NCBI GenBank assembly: GCA_051004815.1
Contig: JBPCJY010000007.1
Coordinates: 1 to 17,980, forward strand
Origin: JBBQXY01 sp051004815
GTDB taxonomy: Bacteria; Chloroflexota; Ktedonobacteria; Ktedonobacterales; Ktedonobacteraceae
DNA: 17,980 nucleotides
Reading direction: 5' to 3'
Under the pieces are notes generated by a model. It was not told where the DNA came from. It saw nothing but the letters and a program-made list of their open reading frames with translations, and did not search any database. Position numbers and translations under genes: made by a program. Shown here piece after piece: positions 12,429 through 17,980 of this stretch (position 1 is its first letter; the number at the start of each line of letters is the position of its first letter).

Positions 12429-14858
12429 CAAAGTCAACTCCCAGAAATCGGGTGTTGGTGAGCTGGGATCGTTCGCTCCCCGTGAAAGATACGCGTGTCC
12501 GGTCCCATCGCAAGCTACTGCCCCCAGGAACGAGCCACCGGAGGGTATGGAGGTGGTTGGCGTCCAGCGCAGGGTGTTGAGATCAACCAGCCAGGTCTGT
12601 CCCGCTGTTTGATTGCTCTTTGCATCATAGCCACCGATAATCACAAGTTGGTTTGGCTTGTTCAGGCAGCTTGAAGCTCCGCTCACGGGAACAGGGGCTG
12701 TTGTCGGCTCGGTTGTCCAGGTGTTTTGTGTGATATCGTAGCGATAGATCTGCTTGGATGGTACATATTGGCCGGAATCCTGCGCTCCTCCCAGTAGCAA
12801 AATGCCGCCTGCATTATCAGAGGCGAGGATGCTATAGCCTAGCCCGACGGGCAAAGGAGCCAGAGTGTTCCATTGCCCACTGGCGAGATCGTAGCGATAC
12901 CAGCCTGTAGACGCCAATCCGTGTGGATTGCCAGCCGTCATAAAACCCTGGGCGATATAGAGATGCCCATGTTGATCCGCGAACATAGCTGCCCCAAAGC
13001 CAATGGGCGTTGAGAGAGGTGGCGTAATCTTCTTGAGTACATCAGTGGTGGGCTGATATTGATAGAGGCCAGAGGTGATGGCGTACAAATCGGAAGAGAA
13101 GCCAATCGTGAAATAGAGATTATGTTGCTCGTCCATGGCTACCGCGTTGTTGACCATGCCGGGGAAGGTGTGCGCGACCACCGTTTCCCAGTGGGCGGCG
13201 GCGATATCGTAGCGATAAAGATTGTGGTCATAGTGTGGGGTGGCCTTGGGGCCGCGGAAGCCACCGGTCAGGTAGATATAGCCGTGTCCCTGTATCTGCA
13301 CATAGACGGCGGTGTTATCAGCCTCTGGCGAGGGTAGCGATGGCAGTATCTGCCATGAACTGTTTGGCACAACGGTCATAGTCTGGCCAGGAGTAACCTG
13401 CGTTGGCTGTTTTCCCGGAATAGGGACGTTGCTGGCGTGCTGAGTGAAGAAGTCAGCAAAGTGGAGCGATGCCATGACCACAAATACGATCAGCGCGATT
13501 CCAAAGGCAATCTGCACCAGGCGGCGCATCCTATATGACTGGCGCGGTGGCAACTCCTCCTCTTCATCGTCCATTTCACCATAATCAATGATTGGGCGTG
13601 GTCTGGCTGTCATGTCAGGATGCGCAGCGATACTGGCATTGGAGATGATACCCATATTTGAGCGTTGCTTCAGACTTTGATCGATGGAGGCCAGGTGAAT
13701 TTCCGCACGCTCCTGTTCTATGCGTTCCTGGTGCGCCTCTTGCAGTGCTTCGCGTACCTGATCGCGTTGGGACTGTGGTATAGCCGCGACCTGCTTCACG
13801 TTGGGATCAAGGGTGGGGACATAGGTGTGGAGGAATGACCATTGTGCTGGCCCGTTGGGTTCAGCCGCTAAAATGCTGTTCTGGTATGCTCTGCGCTCTT
13901 CAATGGCATAGGCACGTTCGAGGGCCAGATAGAAGGTGTGGGCGGATTGGAAGCGATACATCGGCTCCGTGCGTGTTGCGATAATGACCAGGCCGCTGAG
14001 AATGGATGATATGGCAGGATTGAGATAGTGCAGCGATTCGAGCTTCGTACCCATGCTCACGGGACGTTTGCCACTCAGCATTTCGTGCAAAATCACTCCC
14101 AGACTGTAGAGGTCGGAACGCCCATCGGTCTGGCTGCCGCCCTGATATTGTTCGGGCGGCGCATAGCCAGGGGAGCCGAATTCGGCGGTATCGTTCATCT
14201 GCCCCGCCTTAAAGTAGCGAGCAATACCGAAGTCCACCAGCATCACGCGCCCATCCGGTGAGAGGATGATATTGGACGGTTTCAAGTCACGGAAGACGAC
14301 AGGTGGGTGCTGCTGATGCAAATATTCTAGTACATCGCACAACTGCATGACATAATTCAGAGCTTCCATCGGTGGGAGGGGGGCGTATTTATGCATATAG
14401 GCATTGAGTGTTGGGCCAGGAATATAATCCATCACCAGGTACCAATAGCCATCTTCCAGAAAATAGTCATAGAGTGCTGGCAGTGCGCTGTGTTGCAGTC
14501 GTGCGAGCAAGAGAGCTTCTCGTAAGAACCTATCGGTCTGGGTGCCACCGCTGGTAGGAAAATCACTCTCCGTGATAGTGCTAGCAGGTGGATGTTGTAT
14601 AGTGTTATGTTCGTGCAGTATAGTGTCCAGTTCCCTGCTAACTTCCGCGGGTATGGGCGCGTCAGCGCGACCCTGTTTCAGCGCGAATTGTATCTGGAGG
14701 CTTGTATGCTGCGTGAGAAATACCTGTCCCATCCCTCCCTGTCCCAGTACCGCATCGATGGTATATTCTCCGTTGTTGAGTGTGTGACCAATGAGGCTGT
14801 CAGGCTGAATGGTGTGCGCCCTATTGCGAATGCCCTGCGTTTTCTGTGACTCCAACAT
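12423..14858 (-). CDS. Transmembrane Ser/Thr protein kinase (PknB type) with extracellular Kelch-like propeller
   Basis: An 811-residue receptor-like kinase. The cytosolic kinase domain (about 34-320) has the Gly-rich loop GQGGMGQVF (39-47), Lys61, alpha-C Glu114, FRDLKPSN (189-196), DFG (209-211) and GSPGYAPPEQ (228-237). The His of the HRD motif is Phe, as in many bacterial kinases of this group, so activity is still expected. An insert of about 40 residues separates Lys61 from helix C. After a charged juxtamembrane linker (acidic stretch 429-435), one TM helix (about 447-469) leads to an external beta-propeller (about 500-811). It has roughly six repeats spaced about 50 residues, each with a hydrophobic strand ending in Gly (YIYLTGGF, LYIAQGF, ILLLGGA, LVIIGGY) and most with a YRYD..W motif. 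The ATG at 14858 has AAGGGA upstream; a GTG six codons earlier is less likely. The ligand is unknown. Confidence 0.93.
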   Translation of the reverse strand: MLESQKTQGIRNRAHTIQPDSLIGHTLNNGEYTIDAVLGQGGMGQVFLTQHTSLQIQFALKQGRADAPIPAEVSRELDTILHEHNTIQHPPASTITESDFPTSGGTQTDRFLREALLLARLQHSALPALYDYFLEDGYWYLVMDYIPGPTLNAYMHKYAPLPPMEALNYVMQLCDVLEYLHQQHPPVVFRDLKPSNIILSPDGRVMLVDFGIARYFKAGQMNDTAEFGSPGYAPPEQYQGGSQTDGRSDLYSLGVILHEMLSGKRPVSMGTKLESLHYLNPAISSILSGLVIIATRTEPMYRFQSAHTFYLALERAYAIEERRAYQNSILAAEPNGPAQWSFLHTYVPTLDPNVKQVAAIPQSQRDQVREALQEAHQERIEQERAEIHLASIDQSLKQRSNMGIISNASIAAHPDMTARPRPIIDYGEMDDEEEELPPRQSYRMRRLVQIAFGIALIVFVVMASLHFADFFTQHASNVPIPGKQPTQVTPGQTMTVVPNSSWQILPSLPSPEADNTAVYVQIQGHGYIYLTGGFRGPKATPHYDHNLYRYDIAAAHWETVVAHTFPGMVNNAVAMDEQHNLYFTIGFSSDLYAITSGLYQYQPTTDVLKKITPPLSTPIGFGAAMFADQHGHLYIAQGFMTAGNPHGLASTGWYRYDLASGQWNTLAPLPVGLGYSILASDNAGGILLLGGAQDSGQYVPSKQIYRYDITQNTWTTEPTTAPVPVSGASSCLNKPNQLVIIGGYDAKSNQTAGQTWLVDLNTLRWTPTTSIPSGGSFLGAVACDGTGHAYLSRGANDPSSPTPDFWELTLP

Positions 14859-14887
14859 ATTTCCCGTCCCTTCCACATTATCCCTAT

Positions 14888-14922
14888 AGTATACATAATA
14901 AGAAATGATGACCTTTTGTCAA
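14888..14922 (-). promoter_or_regulatory. Promoter of the Ser/Thr kinase gene
   Basis: The minus strand carries a perfect -35, TTGACA (14922-14917), followed after 16 bases by TATTAT (14900-14895). A second possible -10, TATACT, overlaps downstream (14893-14888). The start codon lies about 30-40 bp further on, giving a short leader. Confidence 0.65.
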
Positions 14923-14945
14923 CAAGGGAGCGGCGAAAGAGATTG

Positions 14946-15042
14946 GGTCTGTGAATTCTGCCTGACGCCCACCAGGGGCGTCACTACATGATCGAAAGGG
15001 CAGACACGGTGGCATGTAGTGACGCCCCTGGTGGGCGTCAGG
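14946..15042. repeat. Palindromic repeat element A (30-bp perfect arms)
   Basis: Arm 14961-14990 is exactly inverted at 15013-15042, with a 22-base spacer. Each arm contains its own small palindrome (GACGCCC...GGGCGTC). The 11-mer GGTCTGTGAAT (14946-14956) precedes the left arm and is found again in front of the element at 17891. This marks a dispersed, REP/MITE-like family. It lies upstream of the kinase promoter and downstream of the methyltransferase gene. Confidence 0.8.
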
Positions 15043-15051
15043 GAGCCCCTT

Positions 15052-15203
15052 GTGCTTACACAGGTAGTTTTTGCACCGCTGGGTTCCTCGCCTTGTCATT
15101 CTGAGCGTAGCGAAGAATCTCCGTGCCACGACAGATTCTTCGCTACGCTCAGAATGACCGGTTCTGGAACTGGGTGGTGCAAAAAACCTACCCGTGCAAG
15201 CAC
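15052..15203. repeat. Nested palindromic (MITE-like) element B
   Basis: Outer arms 15052-15077 and 15176-15203 match with two substitutions and two single-base gaps (GTGCTT..CAC.GGTAG...GCACC). Inside, arms 15095-15120 and 15133-15158 are a perfect 26-bp inverted repeat built on CATTCTGAGCGTAGCGAAGA, a motif that recurs as a dispersed repeat in many bacterial genomes. The 12-base loop makes a very stable hairpin. It could end the methyltransferase transcript (stop at 15224). No transposase is encoded; open frames crossing it are by-products of the palindrome. Confidence 0.75.
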
Positions 15204-15223
15204 CCTTGCGTTCGCCCTGGCAC

Positions 15224-15991
15224 TCATTTTGCCTTCTCGCCGATGATGATATATACTTCCCAGCGGCGACTGCGTACGCGCTCGGAACGGCGCAGTAGTC
15301 CGAACTGTTCCAGGGGAATATGTTGACCAAACCAGGCATCGGTTAAGACATCGGTGGTTGTGCCGCTACCGGTATCTCGATTGATGTGTAATCGGTTATC
15401 TTCCAAGCGTTCCTGTTGTTGATTGCGGGTTATTTCCTCGTGCAGATTACGGTGCTCACGTGGCCCAAAGACGGCGGATGGGCCATAGACCAACATCTGT
15501 AGCAGCACCAGGGCGGGTTGGAGGAAGCCAACAGGAAGAAGATTCCCCCCTTCAATGACGATCAAGCGACCACCGGGGCGTAAGACGCGCTCTACTTCGG
15601 CAATTGTATTGGGGTCATAAATATATTCGGAAGGGAAAGTGCTGACTATGGTATCAAATGAAGCATCGCTGAACGGCAAATGCTGGGCCGAACCTTGCAG
15701 TATCCAGCTTTTTTCGCCGAGCTTGCGGCGTTGCAGCGTATCACGGGCTGCCGCAACCATTTGGGGCGAATGCTCGACGGCGCGACAGGCATAGCCAGCA
15801 GCGATCATATCGGCCAGCAAGTCGCCCAGGCCGCAGCCCAGTTCCAGGACATCATGGCCGATGAGGCGCGACAAGACGAGGCGTTGCCAGACGCGCCATT
15901 GACCGGCGAATGGCACCGTGCTGGCAAAGCGGTAAAGGTAACGGTTTTTATACAGTGTCTCGAAAACCCATTTACGCAAAAGCGGCGTCAC
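15224..15991 (-). CDS. Class I SAM-dependent methyltransferase (UbiE/Methyltransf_11 type)
   Basis: A 255-residue protein with the Rossmann-type methyltransferase core. Motif I VLELGCGLGD (48-57) binds S-adenosylmethionine. The acidic residue in AVEHSPQMVAAA (71-82; Glu73) should contact the ribose. GSAQHLPFSDASFDTIVSTF (100-119) is motif II with the usual downstream strand, and RVLRPGGRLIVIEGG (135-149) is motif III. The C-terminal part (about 150-255) is the substrate cap and contains a hydrophobic helix (LQPALVLLQMLVYG). The substrate is unknown. The GTG start at 15991 overlaps the stop of the HAD gene in the sequence GTGA, with GGGAG before it, so translation is almost certainly coupled. 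The pairing with a phosphatase may mean the two act on one small molecule, but this is inference. Confidence 0.88.
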   Translation of the reverse strand: MTPLLRKWVFETLYKNRYLYRFASTVPFAGQWRVWQRLVLSRLIGHDVLELGCGLGDLLADMIAAGYACRAVEHSPQMVAAARDTLQRRKLGEKSWILQGSAQHLPFSDASFDTIVSTFPSEYIYDPNTIAEVERVLRPGGRLIVIEGGNLLPVGFLQPALVLLQMLVYGPSAVFGPREHRNLHEEITRNQQQERLEDNRLHINRDTGSGTTTDVLTDAWFGQHIPLEQFGLLRRSERVRSRRWEVYIIIGEKAK

Positions 15992-16968
15992 TGCTCTCCC
16001 ACCTCGATGAAAACGTCAAGCAAGTCGCTCAAGTTTTCGATAATCAGGTCTGGCTTGATTTCGCTATGGGGATATTCGTCCCATGTCCCGGCACGACTCT
16101 GCACATGGGCCAGCACATAGTCATCATCAGTGATATGCATTCCTTCTGGCAAATCGTCAGGACGCCCGCTTGCAGGCATTGTCGCCGGAGACGATGCATG
16201 ATGTGCTTTGGTTGATGCTGTAGAGGCAGCGGCCATCAGGTTGGCTTGCATACGAACACTGGGCTTGGGTTTCCATACGGTGAATAAGCCCAGCATCTTC
16301 CCGCCCGCGATGTCAGACAAGAGCGAGTCACCGACCATAACGGCCTGTTCGGGGGGAACGTTGAGGGCATTGAGGGTATGCAGGAAGATAGCGGGATTGG
16401 GTTTGCGAATGCCAAGATCGACTGAAATAGCCATGTGGCGCAGGTCAAAATATTCGAGCAAGCCCAGCGTTTGCAAGTCTTCCTGGAAAAGTTTTCCGCC
16501 CCAGTGGCGATTGCTGACGATGCCCAAAAGAAAGCCGCGCTGTTGTAGCGTCTCCAGGGTAGAAAGAACGTCCTCGAAAAGGGGGCGTGATGCCGGGATA
16601 CGCACGCGCAATGCCTCGAAAATGGCCTCACCATCGGCAACAGCAACATCTTGTATGTCCCAGTGTCGTAATACCTGCACAATAGCGCGTCCTGTATTTG
16701 GCTCCTGGTCGGGTTGCTGGCGAATCATGTCGCGGAGATGTTCTTCCACTGCATCGCGTAGACGTTTACCCAGTGCTTCATCTGAGCTATTTTGCAAGTG
16801 TTGCGTGGCAACAAACGTCCGCAGTAATTGCACTGCACGCAGGTTCGCTACGTTTTCCTGTTGTTGCCATACAACCATATCTTTACGAGACCACAGTGTA
16901 TCACCAAGGTCGAAGAGGAGACAGCGTATCGTACGTCCGACGAGGGCGGGTATTGGCTTTTTAGGCAA
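15988..16968 (-). CDS. HAD-superfamily hydrolase with C-terminal insert
   Basis: A 326-residue cytosolic phosphatase-like enzyme. All four HAD motifs are visible: LLFDLGDTLW (nucleophile Asp20, acid/base Asp23), IVSNRHWG (Ser152), Lys189 in GIRKPNPAIF, and VMVGDSLLSDIAGG (Asp213, Asp218). The helical cap between motifs I and II (about 30-140) is type C1, typical of phosphoglycolate-phosphatase-like and haloacid-dehalogenase-like enzymes. An Ala/Ser/Thr-rich and then polar segment of about 70 residues (about 235-305) interrupts the fold just before the final helix IIENLSDLLDVF. The TTG at 16968 is chosen because GGGAGG lies 4-5 bases before it; a frame-opening TTG at 17010 has no such site and lies inside the upstream terminator. 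The gene overlaps the methyltransferase gene by 4 bp. The substrate is unknown. Confidence 0.88.
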   Translation of the reverse strand: MPKKPIPALVGRTIRCLLFDLGDTLWSRKDMVVWQQQENVANLRAVQLLRTFVATQHLQNSSDEALGKRLRDAVEEHLRDMIRQQPDQEPNTGRAIVQVLRHWDIQDVAVADGEAIFEALRVRIPASRPLFEDVLSTLETLQQRGFLLGIVSNRHWGGKLFQEDLQTLGLLEYFDLRHMAISVDLGIRKPNPAIFLHTLNALNVPPEQAVMVGDSLLSDIAGGKMLGLFTVWKPKPSVRMQANLMAAASTASTKAHHASSPATMPASGRPDDLPEGMHITDDDYVLAHVQSRAGTWDEYPHSEIKPDLIIENLSDLLDVFIEVGEQ

Positions 16969-17002
16969 AGGTCCTCCCTGTGTGGATGACAAAACGATGA
17001 GG

Positions 17003-17036
17003 GAGAGCAAAAAGGCCAGAAGACCTTTTTACTCTC
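17003..17036 (-). terminator. Terminator between clpP and the HAD gene
   Basis: On the minus strand GAGAG, one base, AAAAAGG (17036-17024) pairs with CCTTTTT, one base, CTCTC (17015-17003) around an 8-base loop. The T-run is inside the right arm, as in many AT-flanked terminators. It lies just after the clpP stop (17046) and 35 bp before the HAD start codon, so clpP and the HAD pair are probably separate or attenuated units. Confidence 0.65.
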
Positions 17037-17045
17037 TTGTCGCTA

Positions 17046-17714
17046 CTACCGTGAGGCAGCAGCTTCCTCATCGGTGAGTACTTCATCAACCAGTCCGTAT
17101 TCAACAGCTTGTGGAGCGGAGAGGTAGTAGTTACGGTCAGAGTCCTGCATAATACGCTCAGGTGTCTGGCCGGTATGTTTGGAGATGATCTCGTAAATGC
17201 TGCGACGCAAACGCAGGATTTCACGAGCGGTGATCTCGATATCGGCCGCCTGACCTTCCGCGCCACCGAGTGGCTGGTGGATCAAAACGGTGGAGTTCGG
17301 CAAGCAGAAGCGTTTGCCTTTCTCGCCGGCAGTCAAGAGGACGGCACCCATGCTCATGGCCATGCCCATACACACCGTCGAGACATCTGGTTTGATGTAC
17401 TGCATGGTGTCGTAGATGGACAGTCCTGCATAAATGCTCCCACCAGGAGAGTTGACATACATCTGGATGTCCTTGGTGGCATCCTCGCTCTGGAGGTAGA
17501 GCAACTGTGCGACGGTAATATTGGCAACGGTGTCATCAATAGGCGTGCCGATGAAGATGATGCGCTCTTTCAACAGGCGGGAAAAGATGTCCCACCCGCG
17601 CTCACCACGGGGCGTTGACTCGACGACATTAGGAACATACACGCCCCTGGGCTCAAGAAATTCACGCGATTCCTTACCCCATTTGGGATCTCTTGGGTTA
17701 AAAATGGTAGCCAT
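17046..17714 (-). CDS. clpP: ATP-dependent Clp protease proteolytic subunit ClpP
   Basis: A 222-residue serine peptidase that forms the tetradecameric barrel working with ClpX/ClpC/ClpA-type unfoldases in cytosolic protein quality control. The catalytic Ser121 is in MGMAMSMGA, His146 in STVLIHQPLGG, and the Asp in MQDSDRNYYLSAPQAVEYGL (191 or 193). The oxyanion-hole glycines are in NSPGGSIYAG (88-95). The handle helix and head region are complete, so the enzyme should be active. The ATG at 17714 has a strong AGAAGGAG site 6 bases upstream; the open frame continues much further upstream, but that part lies across the promoter and repeat and is not coding. Compared with mature E. coli ClpP there are about 24 extra N-terminal residues before YVPNVVESTPRGERGWD, possibly a propeptide. 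No clpX is adjacent in the window. Confidence 0.96.
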   Translation of the reverse strand: MATIFNPRDPKWGKESREFLEPRGVYVPNVVESTPRGERGWDIFSRLLKERIIFIGTPIDDTVANITVAQLLYLQSEDATKDIQMYVNSPGGSIYAGLSIYDTMQYIKPDVSTVCMGMAMSMGAVLLTAGEKGKRFCLPNSTVLIHQPLGGAEGQAADIEITAREILRLRRSIYEIISKHTGQTPERIMQDSDRNYYLSAPQAVEYGLVDEVLTDEEAAASR

Positions 17715-17840
17715 TTTAGCTCCTTCTGATCTAAAACAACGAACGACCTGGCTCCCCATAATACATTGCATGGGCGAGGTGTGCCGTCCGTAAAAACTAA
17801 ATGTGCAGAGGGTTCCCGCGCACGCGGAAACATTACCGTT

Positions 17841-17869
17841 ATGATAGCACTTGCAGCAAACAAACGCAA
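17841..17869 (-). promoter_or_regulatory. Promoter of clpP
   Basis: Minus strand TTGCGT (17869-17864), a 17-base spacer and TATCAT (17846-17841), about 127 bp before the start codon. The leader contains a GC-rich hairpin (TTCCGCG with CGCGGGAA, 17829-17813). No CIRCE or CtsR-type operator is obvious. Confidence 0.55.
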
Positions 17870-17890
17870 GAATAGGAAGAGAAGAGACAA

Positions 17891-17980
17891 GGTCTGTGAA
17901 TGATGGCCAGGGCGACCGCAAGGGATCGCCCCTACTATACACGCAGAGCGTGCAGAACATGCAACGTAATATAGTAGGGG
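17891..17980. repeat. Palindromic repeat element C, cut by the window end
   Basis: It starts with GGTCTGTGAAT (17891-17901), identical to the 11-mer before element A. Next comes CCAGGGCGACCGCAAGGG followed by ATCGCCCCTACTATA (to 17939). The inverted copy of its end, TATAGTAGGGG, appears at 17970-17980 and the window stops there. The arm carries its own small palindrome (GGGCGA...TCGCCC), the same design as element A. A related stretch, CCAGGGCGAACGCAAGGG, is on the minus strand at 15220-15203, next to element B. Confidence 0.65.

Noticed and set aside
14946..15203. Possible CRISPR array
   Set aside because: The repeats are inverted pairs of different sequence with unequal spacing, not regularly spaced direct repeats, and no cas gene is present.
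14884..15339. A 151-codon minus-strand open frame and shorter plus-strand frames over the repeat elements
   Set aside because: They run through the palindromes A and B, overlap the methyltransferase 3' end and the kinase promoter, and have no ribosome-binding site or protein-like composition.
16208..17077. A 289-codon plus-strand open frame
   Set aside because: It is the antisense of the HAD gene, with Arg/Ser/Cys-rich composition and no family features.
17715..17960. Long N-terminal extension of the clpP open frame
   Set aside because: It covers the clpP promoter and repeat C, and the ATG at 17714 has a strong ribosome-binding site and fits the family.

Overview
The window looks like chromosomal DNA of a Gram-positive-type soil bacterium, most likely a member of the Ktedonobacteria (Chloroflexota). 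That placement is an inference from three things: the mix of genes (a PknB-like kinase with an external beta-propeller, MerR-GAF-type regulators, an ECF-like sigma factor, zinc-ribbon/proline-rich proteins), the moderate GC content, and the short palindromic intergenic repeats of the kind common in these large genomes. No rRNA or tRNA gene, CRISPR array, transposase or phage module was found.

Layout: (i) 1-6711, all on the minus strand: an ABC exporter half-transporter, an M20 (carboxypeptidase G2-like) peptidase, an AT-rich P-loop kinase-like protein of unknown role, and a 700-residue regulator with a MerR-type DNA-binding head, a GAF domain and a degenerate GGDEF domain. (ii) 6712-7469, a long AT-rich intergenic region with divergent promoters and a palindromic operator candidate. 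(iii) 7470-8617, plus strand: an ECF-like sigma factor followed by a small two-TM/coiled-coil protein, closed by a strong bidirectional terminator at 8648-8698. (iv) 8693-9391, minus strand: an unrecognised 167-aa protein and a doubtful small ORF. (v) 9409-12412, plus strand: a Rho homologue that has only the ATPase half, a zinc-ribbon/proline-rich protein, and a pyrimidine-nucleoside phosphorylase. (vi) 12423-17714, minus strand: a transmembrane Ser/Thr kinase with a Kelch-type propeller, two palindromic repeat elements, a translationally coupled HAD-hydrolase/methyltransferase pair, and clpP. Another copy of the palindromic repeat starts at 17891 and runs off the window end.

Most genes are independent housekeeping or regulatory units rather than one pathway. 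The parts most worth follow-up are the Rho-like ATPase without its RNA-binding half together with the perfect 24-bp palindrome upstream of it; the MerR-GAF-degenerate-GGDEF one-component regulator; the sigma-factor/membrane-protein operon with a palindrome over its -35 box and alternating TGACC half-sites in front of the second gene; and the repeat family next to the kinase and clpP promoters. Promoters here often use TATACT as the -10 box, sometimes in extended TGn form.
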